Positions 1-11,401 of a DNA stretch of 64,000 bases are shown here, one piece after another; position 1 is the stretch's first letter; each line of letters opens with the position of its first letter. The translations under genes were made by a program, and so were the position numbers. The DNA is from Tethya wilhelma (Eukaryota; Porifera; Demospongiae; Tethyida; Tethyidae). The notes below the pieces were generated by a model. That model saw only the letters and a program-made list of their open reading frames with translations. It was not told the DNA's origin and did no database searches. The stretch is from assembly GCA_964030475.1 (NCBI GenBank), contig CAXIPT010000010.1, forward strand, positions 1,301,266 to 1,365,265. The letters are read 5' to 3'.

Positions 1-419
1 GAACCAAGGAAGGGAACATGATCAGGTACAAGACTAAGTGATTTCTTATCAATAATCCCATAATGGGCTTTTCTGAATGGCTATAGGATCGGACTTCCAT
101 ATGCTTCAGGCTACAAAAAGTCTGGTATACTAGCTGTCACACAGTCTAACAGTGAGACACTCTTGGTTCTAGTTATAGCCCGGGCCCCTGGGCCTCGTCC
201 ACCAACTTAGTCTGGTTTGGATGAGTCTACAGTAGTATAGCTAGCTATAGCCTTGTTCCCAGTCACAAAAGAGACACCTAGTCCCTAGCTCTCTACAACT
301 GCTAATAAATTTACTAAGATGGGTTGAAAGCTATATTATAATGAACTCTCTGTTGAGGGTGTAGAACTTGTAGCTGGCAGTTTTACATCGGGGTCAAAGG
401 TTAAACTTTCGGAGATAGG

Positions 420-472
420 ACATTGGCGATAGGAGATCAGACATTGGCGATAGGAGATCAGACATTGGCGAT
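420..472. repeat. 21-bp tandem repeat, 2.5 copies
   Basis: The unit acattggcgataggagatca plus g occurs at 420-440 and 441-461, then a partial copy at 462-472. The two full copies are identical, so the duplication is recent or homogenised. A related word recurs just downstream near 495-560 in degraded form. Confidence 0.85.
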
Positions 473-588
473 TGGCACTTTATTGGAGCTCGGACATAGG
501 AAATTGGCGCTTAGCGAGGTCAATTAAAGGTCACAATATTGGCAATGTAAGATTGGCGCAAGGTGTGACCTCCAGGGCCACCGTGCAT

Positions 589-1425
589 TGCGCATAGCCA
601 GGTCAAGTGTTCAAAAGTACAAAAGTCATTGTGTGAATTCTGTACAAAGGTAAAAATTCAAACTCTGTGCCAGCTGCTTGCATAGTTGCATGTTACGTCA
701 TATCCGGTGTAAAGAATTATATGCAAGTGAACGTTTTTGCACAGTCCGAGGCTTGCCCTTCCCATTTTTAATTTTCACAATAATATAATCTGATGCCTAT
801 TACTCAACTGATGATGACCATTAGCATGCAACCTGAGAGAAATTTCTACTCATTTTTTCCACATTATGCTCCAGAATTTTCAGCTAGTAAATTTATTTAC
901 CAATGCCTAGTGCACACACTATTTGCGCATGCAAGAACATATATTTAAACAGGCTTTAAAATTTTTCAAGCGGCCAACACACTGGTAAAGGTTGATCGTC
1001 ATGTGTATTTGCATAATGTGCTAGTCGTACTGTGGAGTCTTAACAGTTTTGCTGAGGCTAACAGTGAGCTAACTCATGCAGAGCTGCGCATTCTGCAAGC
1101 ATGAAGACTGCCATAGATGCACTGAGCTATATTAAATTAGTGCCAGGATTTGATGACGTTGATTGCACCCGCTCTATATAGCTCTATAGCAAATAGATAA
1201 TAGAGAATTCACCTACCGAGCACAGGGTTGCAACTCGGGAAAAAAATTAAAATATACGACAAGGAAGGTCTGATGCAGAAAAGAGCACTCGCACTTACTT
1301 ATATTGGATACGACGTCATGCACGTACTTTTGAACACTTGACCTGTCTATGCGCAATGACCTTTGTACTTTAAAACACCTGACCTGGCTATGCGTGGTGA
1401 CTTTTGTACTTTTGAACACTTGAAA
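589..1425. repeat. Inverted-repeat pair, possible decayed fold-back element
   Basis: The segment at about 589-632 (caggtcaagtgttcaaaag core) matches the reverse complement of two adjacent stretches at about 1328-1365 and 1371-1424. The right side therefore carries the arm twice in tandem. The arrangement resembles a non-autonomous fold-back transposon of about 0.8 kb, but I could not define termini or a target-site duplication. Confidence 0.5.
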
Positions 1426-1917
1426 TTTATTTTGAACATTTTGTCCAGTTATATAGGAATACCATAAGAACTAACCTAGCTAGCTGGCTGTCTATATGCA
1501 CACTTTTCATATACTCGGCTTGCATTTTTCACAGTCCAGAGAAAAGTAGCGTTTAGCTCGAGGTCGCATCATTTCTGGTGAACTCCCGTGATACGCACAC
1601 ACACACACATTGATGGACAAAACTTTGCTTATAATATGCTTTTAATACGATATAGCTCACATGGCTTCGAAGAGTCCATGACCTCATACCAGGCTGACCA
1701 TAATACATTTCCTGTAACAGGCCATCAAACCCAAAACCTTTTATATGTTGTGTTGCTTTTATGTTAAATTCTAGTGCTGTAATATAGGACATGCATTTAT
1801 TCCCTTATATGGATAGAATTAACAAGTGCATGATCTTGTTATTTATCATCAAGTCATCTAGATCTATTTTTTTACTTGCTATAGTATACAGTCACTTGGT
1901 GAAAGTATATAATTATT

Positions 1918-4828
1918 ATGATGAAGCAGAAAAGATTTGTTTGGCCTGGAGAAGGGATCTATATCATACTACTATATAGCAGCTACTTTGTTGTTGCTAT
2001 TCAAACTCAGTCACTACCAATCGTTGAGGACCGATGTGCAATGGAGGAGCAACTTACAATTGGCTCAGGAAACACGAGCACTATGACAGTTTCAGACAAT
2101 CTATCCTGTCCTGAAGTAGACAGTAATGGTACCAGGACATTGAGGTGTTTCAACAGGTCAGAGCTGTGTAATGGAGTAGCGTTTTGTGAGTCAGGATCTG
2201 ATGAAGGGAACTTCACTGATTTTTCTGCTGCTCCATCTGACTTACTCATTCCAGGGAATCTATCTTTTTTGAATTGTTAGTCTTTTATCTGTATCCGTAT
2301 AGCTATAAAGCTATATAATGAGTTGACTCTTGCATGTGTTACACGTGTGCCTTATTCGCAATTTTTATGTGTATATTATAATATTATACAGGTGAAAGAG
2401 TTGTAGATGGTAAAGTGGTGCCATCCATTCTTTGCTATGGTGGTGGTGATCGATTATATATCAGTATCGAACACCTCTGTGATGGTGTCTCTGATTGTAG
2501 AGATGGTATTGATGAAGTGAATCTATTCTGTGAATGTAAGTATTACAATTGTGACAATAAAATATGCGGCATGCGTCATGATCTATACTGGATGATGATA
2601 TATATATTATAATTATTTGTACGCATAAATAAAAAAATAAGCTTCATCGCACATAATTATATAGAATCTACCCAGTACTACATAATTATTAGGAATATAA
2701 AGCCTTCGAACTTACTTATAGCACTCTCAGGCAAATTACTAAATTAATTAATAACTATAGCTTATAATTATATAGCTTATAGCTATAAATCTCACAAAAA
2801 TTTCTTGTGTACTTGTAGAGAGTGCCAGTGAGAAAAACCTATACATACAACTTACAGTCTTGAATTACAATTTTGTTCTCGTTACGTACGTATGTAGCTA
2901 CATTCTAGTATATACACGGTTTCTAGGAAACCAGAAAGTGCTGAGCCAACTTTAACAGCACAAAGTAAGTTCTTTTTTTCGGAAACTATGTGTTACTTGA
3001 TAATAATTTTATTATATAATAATTATATAGGTCGTTTTTATCTTAAACTGTTCAAAACAAAACGAGAAATCATCAATTATTAAGCTTTGAAACTTATTAT
3101 AAACTCAGAATAATTATGTTCTGCACCAAGCTTGCTAGTTCAAAGGTTGTTGTCTATCCATGCATCCATGGAATGCAGTATGTGTTTGCTAGCTAGTCTA
3201 TCTATAATGGGCATGCACATTACCATGTACTTAACTCTATAGCTTTATCATGCATGTATACTAAAAGCAGCTGCTCAAGCTTTTTTAAATTAACTATGCA
3301 GTCCCAGTTCAGATTGTCAGTGCTAATTTTGCGGTACATGCAGTTTGATGCAAACTTCAATCTATATAGACAACGTAATAACACTCTTTCTGCCATTTGC
3401 TTGCTGTTTCTATTTCAAATACACATGTAAACTACCGTTAAGTTTTCACTCTTGAACTCAGTTGAACTCCAATTTAAAGCGGGGCAGGCTAAGATTTCAA
3501 TCACTGTGCCCACGTGCACTAATCACCCTTCTACCCTTCTACCTCACGTGATTTTAAATACCAGGCTCCCTCTCTCCTTATCTCTTGTGCTGTGGGTGTG
3601 GACACACCGAGAGGGAGCCTGGGAACGAGGCTAGCACATTCCTATACTGCGTAACTTTTACTCCATGTAGTCTATATTGAGTCTATATAATATAAGTGGT
3701 AAAAATTTCAAAAAAATAAGCAGTGTAAGAATGGGCAGTGTTATAAAAAGCATATTGGAACAAGGCATGTCTCAATTTCGGCACATGACTACTTCATTTT
3801 ATTTTTGATCCATACTCGTTGTAAATGGTTCAGTTGTTCAAATTCAGTTAGCTAAGCGGGAGAGAAAAGTATATGAACATGCATGCAGACAGTTTAAATC
3901 AAGATTTCTGCAGTAAAAAATGCATGGAGTATAGTCATGTGCCAAAATTGATACATGCATGCCTTGTAATGCTTTTTACAGCACTGCCCATTCCTACACT
4001 GAAATTTTTACCTCTTGTTCTTTCACTTTTTTCAACACTACAGTGTGAAGACTATTAGAGACTGGTTAGTCACTATACAAAAAGCTTGAGTAGCAGCTTC
4101 ATGCATTATAATGCTAGAGTAACTAATGCACATGCACGCGCTATATGCCACGTGAATAGATAATGACATGAAGTATACATGAATATATGCTAAGTTTCAA
4201 AGTTTTCTAATTTTGTTAAGGCTGATTTGTGATGAAAAAGAATATCAAGGAATGCAGTTCCTAGGACTTACCTTGTACTGTCGAAGTTAGCGTAACACTT
4301 TCTGTTTCTCTGTAAACTGCATGTATTCAATTAAGCAAGTCAGTTAGTATGTATACATACGTATGTACATACGTTAGGAGAACAAAATTGGCACAATTGT
4401 AGGCTTCTCACTAGCTCTCTCTAAGAGTGTCTAGTGAAGTTTCTGTGAGTTTCAGGCCTTGCATGCAGTTAGTAATCTGTTGGAGAGAGCCTTTGAGCAA
4501 GTTTGAGAGCTTAACTTTGTTTTGCTAGATTTTTATGGTGATACTTGAACGTTTTTATTGGGTCTATGAGATGTGTGGCCCATTCCTACTATATGACATT
4601 GTACTATCGTACGTATGATTATAGTGGTATACATACATAATTTTGTATACGTGTTAATTTCTTCTCCATACATGCATATATATAGCCCCCTGTCTTCTTC
4701 CATACTATGGTGGCTGTCCATACACAAGAGAGTGTCAAAACGATAAACTAAATCCTGGTTGTGGTGGCTATTTACCTAATCATGTTCCAGACTCTGAGAA
4801 ATGCATTCTATCAGGCAAGTCACATTAA
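1918..4828 (+). CDS. LDL receptor class A domain protein (three visible exons)
   Basis: Exon 1 (1918-2275) starts MMKQK, has a hydrophobic signal/anchor stretch (IYIILLYSSYFVVAI), several N-glycosylation sites and an LDLa-like piece (CFNRSELCNGVAFC). Exon 2 (2392-2535) carries a clear LDLa core (LCDGVSDCRDGIDE), whose acidic residues normally bind calcium. Both junctions are phase 1 and split a cysteine codon (T|GT), so the exons join cleanly. A likely exon 3 (4686 on) continues in phase 1 with a Cys-rich run (CPYTRECQNDKLNPGCGGY). It either ends at the TAA at 4826-4828 or splices at 4814 through a GC donor (GCAAGT). A repeat element lies between exons 2 and 3. The protein is probably secreted or a receptor ectodomain; ligand and full length are unknown. 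Exon 3 and the 3' end are the weak points. Confidence 0.65.
3692..4625. repeat. Fold-back repeat element, family copy 1
   Basis: The 5' part (3692-4050) is an imperfect palindrome: the word at about 3693-3810 returns as its reverse complement at about 3921-4055. The rest (to about 4625) matches 25570-26145 and 29226-29830. Outer ends carry inverted forms of GTAGGAATGGGC / GCCCATTCCTAC. This is a dispersed non-autonomous element of about 0.9-1.1 kb sitting in an intron of the LDLa gene. Confidence 0.75.
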
Positions 4829-5189
4829 TTTTTATAGTCTATACTCAAAAAAATTAAGTTATTATGTACAGTATTATAATATTGACCAAGCAAGAAGATG
4901 CTCAAGGCCAATAACAGGGATATATTCCCTCTAAATATAATAAATACTGGTTGCATGAAGCCACCTAACATCAAAAGTGCTGGTGTGCCAATATATAGCA
5001 ATGCCACATGGCACAGTACTAAAACTATAACATCAAAGGTGCCTGTGTGCCAATAATGTAATTATTGTATGGCATGGGAATTGTGTTGATAGTAACAGCT
5101 GTTTCTTTTCATGTGCCACTTAAGAAACAAGGAAACAAGCCTGCATATGCGTCATTTCCCTAGAAACAGGCAGTTGCTCTATAGTAACG

Positions 5190-5197
5190 TGACGTCA
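5190..5197. promoter_or_regulatory. CRE-like palindrome upstream of CD225 gene
   Basis: TGACGTCA, the full cyclic-AMP response element palindrome bound by CREB/ATF proteins, lies about 40 bases before the likely start codon of the dispanin gene. A half-site-like GCGTCAT lies near 5149. This suggests a promoter here and that the CD225 gene is separate from the LDLa gene. The functional role is inferred. Confidence 0.4.
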
Positions 5198-5231
5198 ATT
5201 TGGATTCATTTGTTGAAAAACCAGTGAGAGA

Positions 5232-5417
5232 ATGNCTACAGAATGTGGTGGTAGTGAATCAACCTTCTGGCTCTCCAACTGTTCTCCGAACTGTTTCTCC
5301 CAAGCCTCCAGATTATCTCATCCTCTCTCTCGTGGCTCTTGCCCTGTGCTTCTTTCACGGCAACTGGCTCACCTTCTTCTGTTTGGTCCCTGCGCTGATC
5401 TTTAGCCTCTCTGTAAG

Positions 5418-5473
<56 letters not shown>

Positions 5474-5574
5474 CATAATAGAGCTGAATTGGTCTTATAT
5501 ATGTATACAGTTTAGGAATGAATCATAATTATGAACACTTATGTACAATCATAGAAAAATATCGATCTTTGTAC

Positions 5575-5611
<37 letters not shown>

Positions 5612-5846
5612 ATACTTCTTACAGTCTCAGAACCATGCCAACCAGGGGAACTACTCCAGTGCCAAGTCGATGGGTCAAGCTGCTCTAGGCTGCAACATAG
5701 CAGCCTTTGTGTCCTACATTGTGATGTTTGTTCTGGGAGCAATCGCTATTGGAGTCTACTATGGCATCTTCTACAGTCAACTCGATTATGGAGGATGCTA
5801 TGAAACATATGATGCATATGGACGTAGGATCACTGTATGTTCTTAA
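5232..5846 (+). CDS. CD225/dispanin family (IFITM-like) membrane protein
   Basis: Two exons join in phase 0: 5232-5412 (donor GTAAGT) and 5625-5846 (acceptor CTTACAG, stop TAA). Exon 1 has a Pro/Ser/Val-rich N-terminus and then the family start, PPDYLILSLVALALCFFHG, forming the first intramembrane helix. Exon 2 gives the loop NQGNYSSAKSMGQAALGCNI, matching the CD225 G(D/N)YxxAxxxSxxA pattern, then a second helix (VSYIVMFVLGAIAIGVYYGIF) and a short Tyr-rich tail. CD225 proteins are small membrane proteins of the plasma membrane and endosomes; vertebrate IFITMs act in membrane fusion control. An N at 5235 lies directly after an ATG: if that N is a spurious base, ATG is in frame as the start. 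As written, the frame runs through the N as TGN. Confidence 0.8.
5418..5471. repeat. (GT)n microsatellite in CD225 intron
   Basis: An almost pure GT run of about 54 bases starts a few bases after the donor site. A complementary CA run (about 5577-5609) lies just before the acceptor. The two opposite runs could pair in the intron RNA and bring the splice sites together; that is speculation. Confidence 0.95.
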
Positions 5847-6126
5847 TATTATGCTTACAAGTTGAATTTTTTAACACAATAGTACTTAACTGCAAATAAT
5901 ACAGTGTTTTGAGAAATTAATGGTCTGCTTTATATATCTATATGCAAAGCTAATTGTTCTTGTTAAAGTTACATAATAGTAATAATAATGAATATTACAT
6001 AATTTTTTTTATTGCACCCCATGACATTGTATGCAAGTCATAATTTGTTGTCATACTTCAGTGAACTGAGTACAAGAATAGAATTTTACAAAGTGGTATG
6101 TGTACATGCATTTACACTGTTCATCT
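5847..6126. other. Convergent 3' intergenic spacer
   Basis: This short AT-rich spacer separates the 3' ends of the CD225 gene (+) and the TBC gene (-). I see no coding exon or structured repeat. Confidence 0.6.
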
Positions 6127-6686
6127 TTAAAAAGTAAGCTCTGCATCAGATCTGAGCTGGTCAAAGTCGCTCATCTGAAGATGTTCTTTCGTACTTGAAT
6201 CTAACCTACTTCCAGTACCTATATTATTATTCTGTCTATGTGTCTCACTCCCATTCTGGTGACTAATTGTTCCATGATAAGTTCTATTCCCATTCTGCTG
6301 ATGGTGAGTCACACTCCCATTCTGTGAATGACCAATTCCATTCCAATTCTCCTGGAATAAAGTCCTATTCCCGTTTCCCATTCTTAAGGAAAAGTCATAG
6401 TTATCACCTTTTGGTGGTGACTGTGTGTGACTATAAAGAGTTGGTTGTTCTGGTTTAGTTAATGATGGTGCTAATGAAGGGGATGGGGAAAATGGTGGCG
6501 ATGTCAAAGATGTCTTTCTGATGTCTTCTCTGAAGCTAATAACGTCGTTAGTTTGAGCTCTTGGGATGAATCCTGCTTTAGGAGGAGGAGAAGCAATAGC
6601 TGAAGGATGTTCTGTTGGTCTTTGGAGAGGTGAAGGGGGTGTGCTGGTAGATTGGGGGTCTGTAAACTTTCGATCTGTGATTCCAA

Positions 6687-6745
<59 letters not shown>

Positions 6746-8657
6746 GTGCGTGTGCGTGTGCGTACAGCTAGTATCAAGACACATGATTCTACACAAGCAA
6801 TTTTTTTTAAATGATGACGCCACAATCATAATAAGTTGAAAGTGATCTATCAGTCAACAATAAGTTCAAATTACTTACTTCACAATGTATATTGTGTATG
6901 TATGCATACCTTGATTCTTCAGTTTTGTTGGTGTCAAGTTAGGAGGCGAAACAAGAGAGAGACTTTGAGGTGAAACAGGTTCGATGAAGAGCTCACCAAA
7001 CATTGACCTTTGAATCTCCAACCTCTGGGTCTGTATGATTGTGAAATTTCGAACAAACAGCTTAAGATTTTGATAAATAGAGGAATTTGTAGCATGCAGG
7101 CAGTAATTTCACAAGAGTAAAAGGTAGAGTAATGTGAAATTTCAAACAAACAGCGTGAGATATTCTGATAAATAGAGCATGCAGTTTGCAGTATATATGC
7201 CCATATGTACACATGATCATAGATGTGTGCTTACGTTAATCTTGCTAGTATGAAGGGTAGCAAATTTCTGCCTCGCTCGCACAAACCCAACAAGAGGGGG
7301 AGGGGCACATCCCTCACTAGACACCAAATACTGGAGAGAGGGAAAAATATACTCAAGTTCACCATGCCGTTATTTTTCTCTTTTTTTTCTTTCCTACTTA
7401 CTCTTAATTCATAGGGGCAGTACTCGTCACTTTTTAGTTGCTCTAGAAGTGACCTTGCTATCGACAGAATAGATTGCAAAGGTAGAGTGCCACTTAGGTT
7501 CATAGAAAACTAAAAAAAAAAGACAAAAAAAAAACAAAACAAACAAAAACAAAATACGTGCACAAGTCACGTAACAACAGCACTATAGCTAGCATGGTAT
7601 GAACATGAGTATAGTGCTAAACACAGACCTCCATAAATGATTCCACAGAGGCACACTGTAAGATTCGTTCCCTGTTGAAAATCAGCACTGCCACAGAGAT
7701 GAACAGTTCAAAGTACTGGGTCATGTGATCACACCAGATGGTCTATAGCATAGCCAACAAAGTAAGAATCAAGATAAAGTGTACTACACGAAATGAAAGA
7801 CTTATGCAAGGTTATTAACATGCATGCAGTTGAAAGAAAGTAAATAATAAATGTCTGTCTGTACGGCAAAGCAGATGTCACCTATTCACCTATGAACAAC
7901 AAAGTAAATATCTCTTCTTACCTCCCATAATGAATAAACTTCATTGATAGTAAACTCTCGTTTGAACACTAGGAGAACATTCCTACAAACAATGCAATTA
8001 AATTGATATTAATTTTATTTTCCCTCTTCTATATGATTGAAATATAAAAATATATTTTCCAAAGCAATTAATTTCATGCTTGAGGAGCCCGGCATTCTAG
8101 TTGTCACTACCTAGAAATGGGAAAATAATGAGCTAATCTATAGTCTGCAATAGCTAGGAATAGGTCAGGGCAGATCAGATGGAAAAATCAAAGGGTTTAA
8201 CTTGGTAGACCACACATGTTTACCATAGTTACCTGTAACAGAATATCCAGTCTTCACCTTTATACACAGAATCTGTCGTAAAGGTGTGCAAGTAGGAAAT
8301 AATATTAATAGAGATCAAGACTTTAGCCATGCAGGCCAAACACATACTATACAAAATCAATTTTGAGGTATCTCAGAGTGACAACATAACATCCACACTA
8401 TAATTATAGCTATTTGCATGACAGTACCTATGTGGTCGTGAATCTGCTTGTTGGCATAGCAACAGAGCCGAGCCAAAGAGCTCAACGGTTGGGAGAGAGT
8501 AAGATCACTGAAAATAGATTTCTGTGTAGAAAATTACAAAACATTATTTCATAGATCTGGATAACTCTGACCATATACCCTCCCAGTCATTACTAATAAT
8601 TATTATTAGCATACCATTCTCTGTAGTACACTGGTAAGGCACCAGAAAGCTTGGTGT
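6127..8657 (-). CDS. TBC-domain RabGAP, 3' half of gene (TBC1D15/16/17/25-like)
   Basis: Eight exons with matching phases: about 8615-8657 (cut by N), 8428-8521, 8233-8272, 7922-7982, 7629-7742, 7402-7509, 6910-7030 and 6127-6659. They encode the second half of a TBC domain: HQAFWCLTSVLQRM, KSIFSDLTLSQPLSSLARL, FCYR-NVLLVFKREFTINEVY-SLWE and HMTQYFELFISVAVLIFNRE, then IARSLLEQL. The FCYRxxLLxFKREF...LWE block is typical of the TBC1D15/16/17/25 group, GTPase-activating proteins for Rab GTPases on membranes. The last exon is a low-complexity tail rich in Pro, Ser, Asn, His and Gln, ending DQLRSDAELTF. All of these exons are open with good splice sites, so this half looks functional. The 5' part should come from exons at about 10.1-11 kb, which are damaged or separated by duplicated sequence. 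Confidence 0.8.
6689..6766. repeat. (GT)n microsatellite in TBC intron
   Basis: A GT run with a few GC interruptions lies in the intron just upstream (minus sense) of the last TBC exon. It makes long artificial Cys-Val or Thr-His open frames that are not genes. Confidence 0.95.
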
Positions 8658-8658
8658 N

Positions 8659-9310
8659 ATAATGCGTCTGGAATGTGATTATTATTTAATGCAATTCATG
8701 ACTACAGACTTTGACATGTTTCAAGTTATACCCAACGAAAAAATACCAGTAGATGATAATATTATAATTATTTTTGTGAGCATACTGAATTGCAAGAACA
8801 AAATCTGAAGTACAATCCATCAAACTGAATCATAATGTGAATACCTGCATAATAGTAATCAAGAATAAATGAAGTGATTATTAGAATCACGATGAGTACC
8901 ATATAGCACAAAAATTTGGCGGATTTTAATATTGGCGGTTTGGTAAGGACCGCTAATATTAAATCCGCCAAACAGTCATTTCTGCGCATGCACATTATAT
9001 TGATGCGAGCGCAAACGCCAAAATAAAATCCACCAATCATGAACTTTTTGACAATCCGCCAAATTTTATTCCCGCCAATATTTTGTGCTATACAGTAAAA
9101 GAGGCGGAATCTTAGAAAGTCATGATCAATGCATAATGTCTTGAGATAATAATGCGTCTGGAATGTGATTATGATCTAATGCAATTCATGACTACAGACT
9201 TTCAAGTTACACCCAACGGAAAAATACAAGTAGATGATATAATTATTTTTGTGAGTATGCTGAATTGCACGAACAAAATCTGAAGTATAATCAATCAAAC
9301 TGAATCATAA
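8659..9310. repeat. Locally repeated segment interrupted by a MITE
   Basis: The block at 8659-8890 (gcgtctggaatgtgattatt start) recurs at 9148-9310 and again near 17045-17200. The sequence downstream (9310-9570) matches about 17190-17480. The copies are non-coding. The 8659 copy begins directly after an N at 8658, so part of this arrangement may be an assembly join. Confidence 0.7.
8902..9092. mobile_element. Palindromic MITE, ~190 bp
   Basis: The ends are TATAGCACAAAA...TTTTGTGCTATA, with GGCGG-containing arms that read the same from both ends (TTGGCGGATTTTAATATTGGCGG on the left). The element is absent from the related segment near 16890, which serves as an approximate empty site. There is no coding capacity, so this is a miniature inverted-repeat transposable element. 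Confidence 0.75.
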
Positions 9311-9675
9311 TAATACCTGCATGCACTGCATGAGGCACAACTGATGGGACTTAGTGTATTTACATGACAACATTATAACCATAAGGCTCATAATCTGACA
9401 GAGGAGTAGTAGCTAGGACCTGCATGGTACCATCCAGTCCATGGCATCCACATACAGGCTGATCCATATATAGATGTGTGACTGAATCATTAGCCCACGC
9501 AGGGTCAGCAAGCCTGAAGGTATTCAAACTCATGCTCTTGATAGGATACTATTCTATTCAGGCTAGTTGTACTCACCTATTATTAGCAATCAGCTAGCTT
9601 GATAGTTGCTAGTCACAGGCTCATCAGTGCATGGAATCCTAGCATCTGTGATGCCATGGAAGGTTGAGTCACAAG

Positions 9676-9963
9676 TCACTTTTTAGTTGTTCTAGAAGTG
9701 ACCTTGCTCTCAACAGAACAGATTGAAGAGGCAGAGTGCCACTTAGGTTCATAGTAAACTATAAAAAAAAATCATAAAATGCACAAGTCATGTAACAACA
9801 GCACTAGCAAGCATGGTATGAACACGAGTATACTGCTAAACACAGACCTCCATAAATGATTCCACAGTGGCACACTGTAAGATTCGTTCCCTATTGAAAA
9901 TCAGCACTGCCACAGAGATGAATAGTTCAAAGTACTGGGTCATGTGATAAAATCAGATGGTCT
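9676..9963 (-). pseudogene. Duplicated TBC exons, decayed
   Basis: This is a second copy of the two exons at 7402-7509 and 7629-7742 plus flanking intron; homology continues to about 10145. The HMTQYFELF exon copy (about 9847-9962) has TGA where the intact copy has a Trp codon. The MNLSGTLPLQS exon copy stays open only to ...EQLKSDL and then hits TGA. It lies between upstream and downstream exons of the TBC gene and would wreck the reading frame if spliced in, so it is best read as a dead duplication. Confidence 0.75.
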
Positions 9964-10109
9964 ACAGTACAAATCATAGCCAACAAAATAAGAATCAAGA
10001 TAAAGCGTACTACATGATTGATGAAAGGTTTACATCATGCATGCAGTATGAAAAGAAAGTTAACAATAAATGCATGTCTGTACGGTACAATCACAAAAGC
10101 AAATACCAC

Positions 10110-10188
10110 CTATGTACCTATGAACAATGAAGCAAGTATCTCAGATCTCAGCAAGGGAGAGAGAAGCTCATTCATTCCTTGGACATAT

Positions 10189-10281
<93 letters not shown>

Positions 10282-10727
10282 NTGTGTGAAGAGGGTGGGT
10301 ATCTACTACCTAGACACAACTTCACTAAAGTGCTGAACCTACCTATTTCAGGATTGTACAGAACAAAGCATGACAATAAAAGGTTTGTCAACAAGTCACT
10401 TGGTCCCTTGATAGTCAGCCAGATGAGAGTCAGTATGAAGTGAATCCTTCTCTGTAACAATAATTTGTGTTAGAGAATGACTGGTATGATATTACTCAGG
10501 AAAAAAATGTCCATCTGTATATATACAAAAAAACCAACAACCTAAGAGGAGCTCAAATAAGTGAAATAACTAAATATTATAACAATAACGTCCTGAGTGA
10601 TTTGTTGGCAAACCTTTTCTCTTTATTAATTCTCTCCTAGTCTTTTCTTGTCGATGTGAAGGGATAATAGTTTAGGAGAAACCTCCATAACTCAGCACGG
10701 ATGTCATCACTCACACCCTATAGACAA
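10110..10727 (-). pseudogene. 5' TBC-domain exons with stop and frameshift
   Basis: Exon pieces: about 10610-10727 gives GVSDDIRAELWRFLLNYYPF-TSTRKD, the start of a TBC domain, then an in-frame TAG followed by ERINKEK, which again fits the family. About 10345-10455 begins KDSLHTDSHLADYQG in one frame and ends LLLSCFVLYNPEIG in another, so it carries a frameshift. About 10150-10193 gives GYVQGMNELLSPLL, the TBC motif with the glutamine finger (YxQ). The arginine-finger position (family pattern D-x-x-R) reads D-S-L-H. These exons should precede those at 6127-8657 in one gene; either the locus is dying or the assembly is faulty here. Confidence 0.65.
10192..10288. repeat. (GT)n microsatellite with N
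   Basis: A pure GT run of over 80 bases contains an N at 10282. It sits in the intron between two TBC exons and serves as part of the acceptor region for the GYVQGM exon on the minus strand. Confidence 0.95.
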
Positions 10728-10868
10728 GTTGGCACGGTAACAGAGAAACAACTGGTTCATTAGCTATGTCATCACTAATGGTATGGAATGGAACTGAGAT
10801 TTTGGCTGTATATAGCCACACTTAGTGGTCTACTATCCCCTATAATTATAGCCATTCTGGACTAGCAA

Positions 10869-10978
10869 ATTTAATGGTTTTACAATAGCAATAAATTCAT
10901 AAAGGTTGGCCAGATGGCAGCCGTGATGGCTTGGATCTCCAATATCTTCTCTGACACACTGACAGCCAATCGTCCGCA
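10869..10978 (-). CDS. Possible first exon of the TBC gene
   Basis: An ATG at 10978 opens a frame beginning MRTIGCQCVREDIGDPSHHG and reaching a GTAAAA donor near 10882, in phase 0, which fits the next exon (GVSDDIR..., phase 0). It lies next to a CpG-richer stretch with an NRF1-type site. The peptide is not a recognised domain. Read on without splicing, the frame stops after 43 codons, so the assignment is tentative. Confidence 0.35.
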
Positions 10979-11039
10979 TTACTAAACGCGCGACAGGAAA
11001 CACAATTTTCCCACATCCGTACTACCGCTCAAGTTAAAG

Positions 11040-11051
11040 TGCGCATGCGCA
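11040..11051. promoter_or_regulatory. NRF1-type palindrome, probable bidirectional promoter
   Basis: TGCGCATGCGCA is the perfect NRF1 consensus. It sits in a locally CpG-rich stretch (10970-11100) between the TBC gene (-) and a small gene piece (+) starting near 11111. Its position suggests a shared promoter; the activity is inferred. Confidence 0.4.
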
Positions 11052-11401
11052 AAAATATACCCAGTAGTCTAGGTTCGCGGACTTTCTGATAGTAACCTAA
11101 GTACACTACAATGTTTATTCTAGGTCAACTCGGAACAGTTTATGATTCAAGGTACAAACAGGTCATGATATCCACAATGTACAGCTTTCTAAAATAAGGC
11201 TCAAAGTGTTAAGAACTTCTAACTAAGCAACATTGAGCTCTCAATTGAAGCAGATTTTATGAGTGCCATCAAACTTTTTTTTTTTTTTTTTTTACTTTCT
11301 AGTACATAGAATTGGATTATGGGTAAGTATATCTTAGAATTATCTATGTAACTAGTACAATGTCATGTATACCATGTGTATTCAACAAAATTTTCTTTAA
11401 T

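Larger units (their letters stand above)
1..1917. other. Gene-poor 5' region
   Basis: I see no convincing coding exon here. The short open frames have no recognisable composition or splice context. The stretch holds a 21-bp tandem repeat near 420, a pair of inverted repeats at about 589-632 and 1341-1424, and a short CA run near 1594. It looks like old non-coding repeat sequence upstream of the LDLa gene. Confidence 0.6.

Noticed and set aside
1918..5846. A single gene joining LDLa and CD225 domains
   Set aside because: No exon phase link could be shown, the LDLa frame can end at 4828, and a CRE-like promoter site lies before the CD225 exon; two genes are more likely.
6578..6829. Cys-Val and Thr-His repeat proteins
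   Set aside because: Products of translating GT/CA microsatellites; the same applies near 5.4, 10.2 and 62.7 kb.
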